Assembly (NCBI GenBank): GCA_034698045.1
Contig: JAQGAU010000242.1
Coordinates: 1 to 33,319 of the forward strand
Source of the DNA: Paramacrobiotus richtersi
Taxonomy: Eukaryota; Tardigrada; Eutardigrada; Parachela; Macrobiotidae
DNA: 33,319 nt
Direction of reading: 5' to 3'
The position numbers were made by a program, and so were the translations under genes. This document shows positions 1 through 10,949 of the stretch, one piece after another (within the stretch, counting starts at the first letter, position 1; every line of letters begins with the position of its first letter). The notes under the pieces were generated by a model that saw only the letters and a program-made list of their open reading frames with translations, made no database searches and was not told the DNA's origin.

Positions 1-988
1 CCTACAGCCATGGTCTGCTGGTGTAAGAGGAAAGAGTTTTCCTGTACTGGTGGACGTTAAACCTCATTAAAACAAAAACAAACAAATGATAAGTCCTATC
101 TGAAACGCCTGATTAACGATTAGTCAGCGGTTACCCCAACCATGAAGAAAAGCTAAACGTTACGACAGATCCTGTGGTAAAAAACTAAAACTAAACTTTC
201 CCACGAAAAAATTGTTTTAAAAATTAAAAAAATCAAATCATTTAATTTTGAATGCGAACTATTTTTGCTGAGGTAAGGGTCGCTCGTGGCGGTAAGGCTC
301 TCCGTAGTCCAGAACACATAACAGCCACCCTGTAAACAGTGTCCAGACTGGCGACTGTAATTATTTATGCGTTTTCTTCAGTTTTGATTGGTTGCCGCTC
401 AGAATTACATGGTGTCATTGATTGTCAGAGACAGTAAGCAACTCGACATTATTATTAATTTTGTCATTTGGTCACGGGTGAGGATGTTTTGGAAGTAGCG
501 ACAGAAAGTTCCCAAGATTTGCAGAATTCAGTTGCACACTGGTTGTTTAACTGGCACTTTTCTTTCATCCCAGTCCCAAGACATCGTTGAAGCGCGAGAC
601 CCGTGAAATTCAAAAGTAAGTGGAAAAGTGTGACGTATTCCAGTGATCATAGGTTCAACAAATCAAGCATTAGGAATCGATTTATGTAAAGGCTCCTGTT
701 TAGAAGAACTACGCTGTTCCGGGCAGATGCTGCCATTTCGGTTTCCCACTCTTTCCACGAGTCCCTAACATACGCTCGCTGTCGAACAATGCAGTTGATT
801 CATCATAAGACCAGTAATGTTTTTCTGGTGTTATGTCAACTTCAAACCATCTTTTATCTTTTGTAAAAATTCAGTTTCTATCCTTGTTTGGTGGAATATC
901 ACGGTGGCGAAAAACTTTTAGTCTGACTACTGTTGATGTATTGTAACTATTAACTAGTATTACAAGCGAAGTTTTTCAGTCGCTCGCC
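1..988. other. Left-edge non-coding stretch with a possible 5' UTR exon
   Basis: No convincing protein-coding exon is seen here. A short open frame at the extreme left edge (about 1-57) might be the end of an exon belonging to a neighbour outside the window, but it is too short to judge. A possible 5' UTR exon for the LSM12-like gene ends at 615, where a consensus donor (GTAAGT at 616) occurs. The matching acceptor is a T-rich TTTTTCAG ending at 979, ten bases before the start codon at 989. This UTR intron is inferred from splice signals only. Confidence 0.3.
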
Positions 989-1315
989 ATGGTATGCAGT
1001 GGAGATCTGGAAGTTGGTTCGGAAATGCTTATCTGGAGTGGTAGCGGGCCAATCCAAGGCACCATATGGAAATATGACGCTCATACTCTACAGCTCCGTA
1101 CGTTTGTTCTTTAAACAATAGTATCATTAGTGGGAGCGCCGCGGTTTGTCCAACTTGTCTTTTCTCTAGGAGCTTGTCCACCCGATCCGCAGAACATGTT
1201 GCATGGGATGACTTTCATTACGGTGTGCAATATCAGCCATGTGGAGCTGATTCGTGCTGCGCCACGAGACGGTCGTGTCTTTTGGTGGGATCCGCCTGTT
1301 TCGGCTAAGAAATGA
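989..1315 (+). CDS. LSM12-like short Lsm-domain protein, two exons
   Basis: Exons 989-1097 and 1170-1315, joined across a 72-bp intron (donor GTACGT, acceptor TTTCTCTAG), encode 84 residues. The spacing of residues matches the N-terminal Lsm domain of LSM12. A VGSEM start to the fold is followed by a GTIWKYDAHTLQLR stretch (LSM12 has a GEVxAFDxxxKMLxLK-type strand here). A CPP loop and an ISHVELI strand follow. In other animals LSM12 is about 190 residues, because an anticodon-binding-like domain follows the Lsm fold and the protein associates with ataxin-2. That second half is absent here: a stop codon follows soon after the Lsm part (WWDPPVSAKK, then stop). It could be a diverged paralogue, a truncated copy, or another small Lsm-like protein. 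The fold call rests on spacing and hydrophobic pattern, not on strong identity. Confidence 0.5.
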
Positions 1316-1493
1316 ATCTTACCGCTTAGGGAATGTGAATCTTCAAAGTTCTGTTGAAAATGTGCGGTAAAGACTAGATGTGAACATGTCGATTAAAAAC
1401 CAGCTGCTTGTCGTGATTACGGATATCATCGATTCGTTAATTAAATTTATTAGATTTCGCACATAAATCAGCTTAACAATATAGAGACACAGT

Positions 1494-1551
1494 GCTCTAG
1501 AAAACCAGTTTCTTTCAAGCAGAATCGGCTTTCGATCAACAATTAATCCTT
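1494..1551 (-). repeat. 3' flank shared by PRDM copies A and B
   Basis: The sequence just downstream of the stop of PRDM copy A closely matches the sequence downstream of the stop of copy B at about 6310-6364. Both carry TGCTCTAG, then a TTCAAG block, then a CGATCAACA block in the same order. It shows that the A/B duplication carried the 3' UTR with it. Confidence 0.6.
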
Positions 1552-1584
1552 TTTTTTGGCACGGAAAAATGCCGCATAACCACC

Positions 1585-4500
1585 TTAGCTCTTTAGAGTA
1601 CTTCTTTTTTGCTTTTTCTTCTGGATCCGCTTAGGATACGCCTCATCGTCTTCACTTTCTGAGACACTCGTATCATCTTCTATTTCCGGAGAACTCCGAA
1701 CTTTTTTGGAGCGTTTCATTTTTCGGACAGGTTCCTCTTCTCGATTATCAATCACATGAACCTTGTCCATGTGGAGCTTAAGCTTTTGTGGATTCCGAAA
1801 GACCTCTTGACAGATAACGCAGGTTTTCATGGATTTGATATCGTGCATATCGCGATAGTGAAGCCGCATGAAGGGATACTTGGGAAAGGTCCTCTCACAG
1901 CAGGTACATTTAAACACCCCGTTGGTTTTATGCTCCCTGACGTGGGTGCCGAATTCGACTACATTGTATACGACTTTTGCGCAGTACAAGCACTGGTAGC
2001 CCGATGTGGTATGATTATGGGTTTTCTTGTGGAGCTGCAGGAGGTTCTCTCGGAAGAAACGATGACCACACTCGTCGCAATCGAATTTCCAGTCCTGTAA
2101 CAAACAAAGTCGAGTATGTTTCAGGAGCCAGTAGGAATCTGAAACCTTTCGAAAACTGTAGAAGTTTAATCCTGGACGGTTTAGTAACCGGTAAAAACAT
2201 GGACTTAAATCTAAACAATCTGCAATCTGATCAGCAGATACCGGTTAATAACAGCGGAAACCAACCTTTGTCGCTTCCTCCATTATCTCCAAATGGTGTT
2301 CCATCATATGGTCTCTAAGGCTTTTCGCGCGCTGACCACAGAAGATGCACAGTCTACTGTCGCCATCCTGTGAGTGTGTGACGGAATGTTCCATCAGATC
2401 ATCGAAACTCTCGGCGATATGACTACAGCAGGGACAGCTACGCTCCGGGCGGTCCAGTGGGTTTTTCACACGGTGGCGTAGTTTATGTATATCAAATATC
2501 GATTTGTTCAGGAAATGTCGCTGGCAGCTTCCGCAGTAATAGGTTAGATATCCGGTGGTCCTCACATGCTCGATGGCGTCTTGAATAGCTTGGGGGTCAT
2601 GGGAGAAGACCGGAACCGGAGGGGGATGGATCTGGAAGTGAACAAAATCTTGATTAACGGAGAAAAAAATCTTGTCGAAACCCAACTGATAAGTGTCATC
2701 TGAATACTTCTAATTAAGCGAATGCATTTTTGCGCCCCAAACAGCTTTTGTCACATTACACATCCACTTGGAAGTTACTTTACTTTTCTATCACTAATGC
2801 ATTTACATTACGAGAAAGATTACATTCATAATAAATTTTCATGATGACCTGTTGAGCTACTTTCATAGTTATACGGAGTCATCATATTTGCTCAATACGA
2901 ACTCTCCATTACGATTTCAAACACGACAATCTGCGACAAGGTTGCAAGACAAACGACACCTCTTTTTTACAAGTTTCAGTAATCTAATAATCGCGTCATG
3001 CTGAAGTCATTAGCCAAGCGATATCACGTGAGCAAAAGACCCAAAACTACCAGGAACTGTATAGCAGCAATAATAATGTCGCAAATCTAATTGGGAATGA
3101 AATCTTACCCTAGTCATGTGTCCTCTGAGCGCACCATTCGTCGGCCAGCGTTCCGAACACACCGAGCACTGATACTTCCACTGCTCACTGCAATAGTCCC
3201 TATGACACAGCCACATGTGCTGATGGGTTGTCTGTGCCGTCAGCCCTTTATCACACAGGTCACACTTAAAAGCCGGGGGTTTCGCTTGCACGTATCGCTT
3301 CTTCGCTCTGACTTGAGGCTTTTCAACACCGGCAGGTGGAGAATCGACCAACGCAGGATCCGAATCCGTTGCGGTGTCGGTGACGGGAAAAACAGTAGCG
3401 GGTTCTGGGTAGGCTGGACAAGGAACCGTATTTATGCGTAACAAGTGCACGAGCATAGGAGTAGGAAGCGGAGGTGCGACGCTTGGAGGCAACGAATTTG
3501 GGTGAACTTGTAAGAAGTTGTCTGCAACAGATTTATTCGGTATAAGGTAATAGATAAGCCGGCCACTCGTATAAACAGGACCTCGCAGCTGAAAAAAATA
3601 AAATGAAAAAAATAGTTAGCTGAAAAATAAAAATAATAATGATAAATTAAATAAAAAAATAAAGTGAAAAAATAAAATATTATTTTATATTTATTTCAAA
3701 TGAAAAATAAAATTAACAATGATAAATTAAATGAAAAAATAAAAAAATAGTTGGTTAATCGAAACTTTTTTCAGAATAAACTGCAAGAAATTCCCAGCAA
3801 CTACATGTCATCACACCGAGAAAAAAGGTCCAAAAAACCAGAAATCGAAGAATCTCAAGATCTAGCAACACTATTGTTCAGCTTCTCGAAAATTTGGTTC
3901 ACCTTGCAAAATCGCGCAGTTCCTTTCAAATACTGCGTCGCCAGGAGAGAATGACCCGTTGGCGGTTCTGTTAGGCTGGGTTTGGACATTTCCGACACTA
4001 TGTCGGAAATGTGAGTTTTCCTCCTGACGATATGGTATAGCCGAATCACCGATAGGAATAACTGCCGGAACATCACTGATCGGCAAACATTCCGGTAAAC
4101 ACGACTCCATAAGCCGATAGTTATCGAGCGCCTGCGCAGTCATCGTACGAATCGCCACAAACCGATTCGTATTTGTTTCTGAAATACCTGAAACAATTCG
4201 TGACATTTTTAAGCACTGTAGAAATTACGAAACTATGCACATGTAATGTTGATAAAAATAAAATAATAATAAAAATGACAAAATAAAATTTGATATAATA
4301 ATAAAAATAATAAAATAAAATTTAATATAATAATAAAAATATTAAAATAAAATTTAATCTAATATAATAATAAAAATAACAAAATAAAATTTAATATAAT
4401 AATAAAAATAATAAAATAAAATTTGAGCTTTGGGAAGAGTATTTGTGGCAAAAATGGTTTACGTACAATTTTCAATTTCAGTAGGTGCTGCGTCAGACAC

Positions 4501-5987
4501 AAAGCCAAAAATACTGGCATATTTTGATGAATATCCGACTTTCAGTTCTTCCTTTAACTGGATTCTTCGCGTTGTCACAAAAAACAGTTGCGTATCACGA
4601 AAGTACACGGCCACATTCTGCTCTTTAACGTTTTCGGCAAAACGCACAAATTTCATCCAGTTGGATAGCTTGTCGTTCTCCAGATCAAACTGACGGATAT
4701 GCCCGTCCATTTCGTCCTTTAAGGCATATCGATATCCGTCTTCCGTTGGGCTGTTCAGCGCTCCGACTAACGGCCCGAATACGGTTTGAGCGGGAAGGTG
4801 GATCTTCGCAAAAATAGCTTTTACTGCAAGAAAAATTGTGAAAAATAATTGTTTTTATTACTGGTTTGCATACTGCATCTCTTTATCCAGCTCAGAATTT
4901 TCGATTCCGATATTATAGTAAAACACTTTCGCAAAAACTTAAAACTTCGCAAATTTAATAATTTAATTGAATGGTTTTTTAATAATTTAATAGTTTAATA
5001 ATTTAACGGTTTTTTAACAATTTAATTTAATGGCTTCTTAATAATTTAATTTAATGATTTTTTAACAATTTAATATAATATAAGTAATATGATAATTTTA
5101 CTATAGGGATTCTGGTACGTACCTTGAGATACATCGGTCGAGGTTCCAAGATAAAGAGCTTGCGGTAGGCTGGCAACTGCATAGGGAAGGACGGCCTGAT
5201 CAGCAACGGTGGACGTATGCGACCAACAGGGTTCTTCCTTCCAGACACCACACAACGGACAAACTGCAACATTGCATTAATCAAAAACAAGCCAGGTTTT
5301 TGTTGAATGTATTTCGACATACAGATTTCTTTGACAGGAAAGGTAATCGCACGATGTTGAGGGACAGCAGGGTGACGAACCGACTGCGTTAAGGGTGGAT
5401 TGGAACTGGCATTACTGGGCGGCTGCAGTGGAGCCCTCGTTGGTTTGGTCTGGGAGGTTACCCCCTCCGCAGGAGGCTCGTTACGCTTACGACGACGACT
5501 GACTGTAACAGTAAAATTTCCATTCAACAGCTGATGGCATTTTTTCATTCATTCGACATAACTACGGTTGTCGACATTCCAGGTTAAATTTCGCAAAGTT
5601 CAAATACTCTAAACACTATAATATGAAATATGTACCGGGGTCCACTGGGCTGCTTGTTTTAGGCTTTTTAGGCAGGAGCAAGCTGGGCACTACTCCGCGT
5701 TTCAGTCTGTGACTCCACTTGTCACCGTGTTTGACTGGATTCGCAAAATCATCCGGATTAAAGTGGTCCGCGCATACTCTGGAATATGGAGATACTAAAT
5801 GATGATCGCTGATTAAATTCAACCATTGAGGATAGTGAATGGCATCTGGCTGTGGAAATGACAGCATCGCACGCTTTTCATCCTTTGAGTCGTTGACACG
5901 ATAACCACAGATAGCACAGACATTTTTACCCTTGTTACTTTTCCTGGTTGGTGGTAACTCAGTCTTAAAATGGAATGTGATAGACAT
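1585..5987 (-). CDS. THAP-zinc knuckle-PR/SET-C2H2 protein, PRDM10-like copy A (8 exons)
   Basis: Coding exons on the minus strand: 5987-5636, 5502-5323, 5263-5123, 4823-4467, 4187-3903, 3521-3109, 2631-2266 and 2094-1585. All junction phases agree and give 867 residues. Residues about 23-108 are a THAP zinc-binding DNA-recognition domain: CAIC, a central W, CADHF, and the closing RLKRGVVPS motif. A basic RRRKRN linker follows. Near residue 178 comes a CPLC...C..H zinc knuckle, then the ASLPQALYL segment, then a PR/SET domain (FGPLVGAL, NWMKFVRFAEN, ELKVGYSSKYA). Nine C2H2 fingers follow in exons 6-8; one is split exactly by the exon 6/7 junction. The tail is acidic then Lys/Arg-rich. The knuckle-PR order and the wording of the PR domain best fit the PRDM10/PRDM15 branch. 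These are nuclear chromatin or transcription factors. The start is taken at MSITFHF because its copy-B counterpart is conserved there; an ATG 21 bp further upstream is not. An in-frame ATG at 5548, just before exon 2, could give a THAP-less form. Confidence 0.85.
3594..3756. repeat. AT-rich minisatellite in intron 5 of PRDM copy A
   Basis: The intron between 3521 and 3903 holds imprecise repeats of a TGAAAAATAAAA / AATGATAAATTAAAT type unit, with at least two long copies (about 3620-3670 and 3700-3745). The equivalent intron of copy B (8228-8505) has no such array. Confidence 0.6.
4252..4428. repeat. About 32-bp AT minisatellite in intron 4 of PRDM copy A
   Basis: About five copies of a 32-bp unit built of AATAATAAAAATAA followed by TAAAATAAAATTTAATAT fill much of the intron between 4187 and 4467. 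This intron does not exist in copy B, where the PR exon reads straight through. Confidence 0.75.
4948..5093. repeat. AT minisatellite in intron 3 of PRDM copy A
   Basis: Repeats of a TTTAATAATTTAAT / GGTTTTTTAACAATTTAAT unit occur in the intron between 4823 and 5123. The matching intron in copy B (9100-9528) lacks them. This is the third AT array confined to introns of copy A. Confidence 0.65.
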
Positions 5988-6381
5988 TATGCAGAGCACG
6001 AGATTCACGCTAGAATCAAACGCAAATTATTAATTATTATGAAAACCTACAACAGCTTTCAAAAGACCAGAAAGTTGTTATATTTGGTGCAACTTTTTGC
6101 GACGTTCATGTGGCTTCCCCGCGCTGGCGGCTGCTGTGTGTGCAACCGCTCCATTGACATAGACCCATTTTTTCATTCTTTGGGTAGTTAGTTTCAGGCT
6201 TTCAGTTTCAATCGATACTGGCAACATTCACTTCTGCAAACCACAATATAACTTCCCGCATATCACCGGAAGCACGTACAGCTTCCTTTTATAATTTAAC
6301 GATAAAAAATCTTGTGCTCTAGGAAAACAGCTGCTTCAAGAAAAATCGACTATCGATCAACATTTCAATACAGCAAAATCG

Positions 6382-9300
6382 TCAAAATCTTCTTTTTTTC
6401 CCCTTGTGGATCCGCCTAGGATGAACCTCGGCGTCTTCGCTTTCTGATGAACTTTCATCATCTTCCGCTCCCATCTCCCAAGTTCTCCCGGTTTTTCTGT
6501 GATTTTTCCTTTTTCCGACAGGTTCATCTTCTCGGTTATCAATCAAATGAACTTTGTCCATGTGGAGCTTAAGCTTTTGTGGATTCCGAAAGACTTCTTG
6601 ACAAATGTCGCACGTTTTCATGGATTTGATATCATGCATATCGCGATAGTGTAGCCGCACTAGGGGATACCGGGGAAAAGTCCTTTCACAGCACGTACAT
6701 TTAAACACTCCGTTAACTTTGTGTTCGGTGACGTGGGTGCCGAATTCGCTTGTCTTGTATACGACTTTTGCGCAGTACAGACACTGAAAGCCGGATGTAG
6801 CATGATTATGGGTTTTCTTGTGGAGCTGCAGGAGATTCCCCCGGAAGAAGCGATGGCCACACTCGTCGCATTCGAATTTCCAGTCCTATCCAGACAAAAG
6901 CAGAGTATGCTTGAGGAACCCAGAAACAATCATAAAACTGTGAAAAAAAACTTGAAAAGTTTGATCCCAGACGGTAACCGGGAAAAACGATAAAGTACTA
7001 GATAGTACATCGGCAATTCGAACCTCGGCTAACGATTAATCACACCGGAAACTAACCTTTGTTGCTTCCTCCATCAACTCCGGATGGCGTTCCATCGTAT
7101 GCTCTCTAAGCTTATTCGCACGCTGGCCGCAGAAGATGCACAGTCTTCCGTCACCATCCTGTGAGTGTGTGACGGAATGTTCTACCAGATCAGTGAAACT
7201 CTCTGCGATATGACTACAGCACGGACAGCTGCGTTCCGGGCCGTCCGGCGCGTCTTTCGCAAGATGGCGTAGTTGATGGATGTCAAATACCGCTTTGTTC
7301 AGGAAATGTCGCTGGCAGCTTACGCAATAATAGGTCAAATATCCGGTTGTTCTCACATGCTCGATGGCATCTTGAACAGCTTGGGAGTCATGGGAGAGGA
7401 CCGCAACGGTACGAGAATGCTTCTGCAAGTGAAAAAATCTTTACTAAGTGAATGAGAAATTTTCGATGGCAATATATCATCCTAATAATTAAGTCCGCGA
7501 AAGCAGTTCCTGATCTTTTTCGCCCAAATTTTTGTCAAAATTACAGACTTGCTTGGAAGTTACTTCACTCAGCACTTGTACCACGCATTTACATTACGGA
7601 AAAGATGTTTAAAGGGCCATTTGAAATTAGATAACATAACCAAATTTTTGTCCGATAATTCATGATTTAATAGATGGTCACTCTCCTAGTTTGTGGTAAC
7701 ACTAAATCTAATGATCACATTCTGATGAAGTGATTCGAGAAAGTAAATGAACTATAACTGAGAAAACTTCCTATCAGTACAACAGTACACTACGAACACG
7801 GCCGCAAATCTGATCGGAGAAGAACGCAGTTTTACCCTGGTAATGTGTCCTCTGAGCGCCATCTTCGTCGGATACCGTTCCAAACAGTCCGAGCACTGAT
7901 GCTTCCAGTGCTCATTGCAATAGTCCCTATGATGCAGCCACGTGTGCTGATGGATTGACTTGGCCGTCAGCCCTTTCTCACACACATCACACAAGATTAC
8001 AGGGTCTTTCGGGAATGGCTTCCTCGCTCGACCTTTGGACTTTTTCAATCCGGCAGGTTTAACATCGACCAACGCCGAATCCATCACGGTGTGGATGGCA
8101 GGAGAAGCGACAGTAGATACTGGATAATATGTGCCATGAACTGGTTTTACGCGCAACAACTGCACGCGAATTGGGGTAGGAGGCGGATTTGCGACGCTCA
8201 GGGGCAACAAATCTGGGTGATCTTTGTCTGAAACAGATGAAGAAATTCTAGACAAAAAAACCAGATACATATCGGAAAAAAATGCTAGTCTGCCAACAGA
8301 ATACACTAAGAAGTGCAGAGTAACTAACCGCAATCATACCGAGAAAGGGTTACAACAAGATCAAGAAACACTAATACGTAGAGTTAAATCAGTTGTTCGG
8401 GCCTCGTTAGCCCGGCGAACACACCAAGTGTTAAACAAACATAAAGTATTTTACTGCGCACAGTATCCAACACCCCCTTATACAGATTATTAAGATGGGT
8501 CTCACCTGGCAAAATAGCGCGATTCCTTGTAACTACCGCATCGGCAGCCGTCCGTAACTCCTCTGCAGTTTTATTAGGTTCGCTTCGGATGTTATTACGT
8601 CTGGGATGTGAGTTCTCTTCAGGACGACATGGTACAGCCACATGAGCGATACGATTAACTGCCGGATCTTCATTACTCGGCAAGCATTCCGGTAAACACG
8701 ACTCCATGTACGGATAGTTATCGACCGCAGTCATCGTGTCCATCGCTAGATCGTCTTCCCTATCTTCTTGCAGCGAGTCAAAGCCGAAAAGACTGGCATA
8801 TTTTGACGAATATCCCACTTTCAGTTCTTCCTTTAACTGGATACTTCGCGTTGTCACAAAATACAGCTGCTCATCCCGGAGGTAGACGGCCACATTCTGC
8901 TCTGCGGCGTTTTCGGCAAAGCGGACAAATTTCATCCAGTTGGATAATTTGTCGTTCTCCAGATCAAAATGACGGATATGTCCGTCCGTTTCGTCCTTTA
9001 AGGCATATTTAAATCCTTCCGTTGGGTTGTTCAGCGCTCCGACTAACGGCCCGAATACGGTTTGAGCCGAAAGCTGGATCTTGACAAAAACAGCTTTCAC
9101 TGCAAGGAAAGTTGTTAAGAAAAATATCTGATACAACTTTACTAATTTGTTACGATGGTTATTTGACATACTGCATTGAGCTTTCTACGCCTCTTTGTGA
9201 GCATCGAAAATTTTGGTTTCGATTTTATTGCAAAACATCTTCGCAAAAACTACAAAAACTCCTGTTTCCAGTCAAGTTTTTCAACTAAAAATTTAAGTTG

Positions 9301-9918
9301 TCAGAATCTCTGTAGTCAGAACAGTGTCAACAACAGCAGTGACAGCACTTTTACATCAACAATTGTTTTAATGTTTTAATGCTGATACGAATTTCGTTAT
9401 GAGCGCTAAATTTATCGATATAATTTATTTTTTTATAAATTCAAGTTTCCCCTCATAAATGCGTAACCACGCTTAGGTACGTGTAGACCAACTCTATCGA
9501 AATGTAAATTGCGAAACATGTCGTGTACCTAGCGATACATCGGTGGAAGTTCCAAAATACAGTACTTCCGGAAGGCTGGCAACTGCATAGGGAAGAACGG
9601 CCTGATCAGCAACGGTAGTCGTATGCAACCAGCAGGGTTCGTCATTCCAAAGAGAACACAGTGGACAATCTGCAAAATTATTATTAATTTATTTATTATT
9701 TGTAAATGTACTTCGTACGAAGCCAACATACAGATTTCTTGGACAGGAAAGGTAATCGGATGTGGGCCAGCGGGGTGACGAAACAACTGCATTTGACGCG
9801 GAACTGAACCACCATTCATGGGCGGTTGCAATGGTGCCCTGGTCTGGGGGGTAAACGCTTGCGCTTCCTGCTCGTTACGCGTATGACAACGATTGGCTGC
9901 AAAAGTATCTGCGTACAT
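6382..9918 (-). CDS. Zinc knuckle-PR/SET-C2H2 protein, PRDM10-like copy B
   Basis: Exons on the minus strand: 9918 or 9896 to 9732, 9669-9529, 9099-8506, 8227-7836, 7422-7057 and 6885-6382, all with consistent phase and no internal stop. From the ATG at 9918, which reads in frame across the former acceptor at 9897, the product is 727 residues. It has a Pro-rich N-terminus, a zinc knuckle beginning YCPLC, the segment ASLPEVLYF, a PR domain (NWMKFVRFAEN, EELKVGYSSKYA), the linker motif MESCLPECLP, and nine C2H2 fingers in the same order as copy A. A Ser/Glu-rich then basic tail follows. Differences from copy A: the exon with the PR domain is fused to the next one (no intron), and the THAP exon upstream is broken. 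The true start is therefore uncertain; an upstream non-THAP exon is also possible. The open frames and clean splice sites suggest it is still expressed. Confidence 0.75.
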
Positions 9919-10080
9919 ATTTCGACTAATTCAAGTGATTCAACCATGTTTTGCGTTTTCCATTCGTCTGAATACTCCACATTCGTGACATTCCACATCA
10001 AATTACGATTCGTAATTTACGAAAAAATACATAAAATAATGTAAATCATTTTGCAATCGTTACCGGAGCGTATTATATAC

Positions 10081-10242
10081 AGGAGGTCCGCCGGACTGCT
10101 TGTGTTTGACATCCCACGCTTCTCATCATTCCTGTCGTCCACATGATAATCGCAATCCGCGCAGACGCTTTTACCGTTGCCATATTTCGTCGATGGTGGT
10201 AAATCTGGTGATTCCGTCTTAAAAATGAAATGTGACAGACAT
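10081..10242 (-). pseudogene. Relic of the THAP exon of PRDM copy B
   Basis: This matches the first coding exon of copy A on the same strand. Shared parts are the ATGTCT start and CATTTCATTTT leader, a GTCTGCGC...TGCGATTATC stretch encoding the first zinc-ligand pair (VCADCDYHV), the GAGAAGCGT segment, and the NTSSPAD end. One extra T after the leader brings in an immediate stop, so the start codon yields only a seven-residue peptide. About 190 bp of the exon centre are missing, including the conserved W, the second zinc-ligand pair C..H and the VVPS motif. It cannot encode a THAP fold. A donor-like GTATAT is still present at its end. Confidence 0.75.
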
Positions 10243-10376
10243 TATTAACACGATATGCTAAGCACGACGTCCACGCCAGAAACGTAAAATTATTAATTTT
10301 AAATTAGAAATTATACTAAAAAATATTGTAAAAAATATTTATCGAAATCGCGATCAAAACTACATCAATCGAAAAC

Positions 10377-10949
10377 TTATTCCGTATTTACCGTTTCCTG
10401 TTGAAGGATTTCCAGACGTGTTTCCAGTTCCCTAATACGATCTCTTGCCACATTGAACTTCTTATTCAGATCCGTAACATTTTCTTTCAGGCTACTGTTT
10501 TGTCGTTGAAGTAACTCTAGGTCGTGCAGCGAAACTTCCTTCTCCGCTTCCTGACACAGACGTTTCGGAGGCGAGCTGGGGACAGGAGCTGGTCTCTTCC
10601 TTGGCGAGGACCTCGGGATGATCCTCGGTGGGCGCAGGCTTTCGGGAAGACACTCAAAACGGGATGGGTAGGCTGTCTTTTTCAGTATCGGGCGCTTCAT
10701 CGCAGCGCCCTTCTGGGTCAGGTTTTCGTAGTCGTTCTCCGTGAAATGATCGCTGCAAATGTAGCTACTGTGCGACGGCATGAAATCCGCACGTTTTGTA
10801 CGCTGCGCCCATTTTCTGGATAGCTCAGCATCGCGAGGAAACGCGTGGAAGTGAATGTGTTCAGATCCGGGTCGAGATTTGTAGTGTATACATCGAGGTA
10901 CGCAACAGCTAGTTCCTCCAGAACGACTTTTCGGAACTGCAGATGCCAT
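10377..10949 (-). CDS. Stand-alone THAP-domain protein with C-terminal coiled coil
   Basis: Single-exon frame of 190 residues from the ATG at 10949; the frame is open a few codons further upstream but only with a TTG. Residues about 14-100 form a THAP domain: CCVPRC, FHAFPRD, a central W in RKWAQR, CSDHF, and the closing LKKTAYPSRF. This domain binds specific DNA through its zinc-held fold. A Pro/Arg-rich linker (PRKRPAPVPSSPPKR) follows. The last 60 residues make a leucine-heptad coiled coil (LELLQRQNSSLKENV onward), typical of dimerising THAP proteins. It sits between the THAP relic of PRDM copy B and the divergent Hrs-BTB chimera. Its THAP sequence is clearly different from that of copy A, so it is not simply the missing first exon of copy B. 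Confidence 0.85.
   Translation of the reverse strand: MASAVPKSRSGGTSCCVPRCIHYKSRPGSEHIHFHAFPRDAELSRKWAQRTKRADFMPSHSSYICSDHFTENDYENLTQKGAAMKRPILKKTAYPSRFECLPESLRPPRIIPRSSPRKRPAPVPSSPPKRLCQEAEKEVSLHDLELLQRQNSSLKENVTDLNKKFNVARDRIRELETRLEILQQETVNTE

Larger units (their letters stand above)
1495..6045 (-). repeat. Tandem duplication unit 1 (PRDM copy A with flanks)
   Basis: This block and 6311-10300 are two copies of one ancestral unit. Matching parts include the 3' UTR, all zinc-finger exons, the PR exon, the zinc-knuckle exon, the Pro-rich exon, the THAP exon and its upstream leader. The leader around the ATG reads GCGTG, then TCGTGCT, then GCATA, then ATGTCT in both copies. Coding similarity is high and intron similarity low, so the event is not very recent. 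Confidence 0.75.
6311..10300 (-). repeat. Tandem duplication unit 2 (PRDM copy B with flanks)
   Basis: Second copy of the unit described at 1495-6045. It is shorter, mainly because it lacks intron 4, the AT minisatellites and most of the THAP exon. Confidence 0.75.

Noticed and set aside
6382..6885. Apparent break in the last exon of PRDM copy B, because two overlapping frames cover it
   Set aside because: Reading from the acceptor at 6886 the exon is fully open; the in-frame TAG lies in the intron just before it and is part of the acceptor.
10377..10949. The THAP gene as the first exon of PRDM copy B
   Set aside because: It has its own stop and coiled coil, and its THAP sequence differs from that of copy A, while a relic of the true THAP exon of copy B lies between them.
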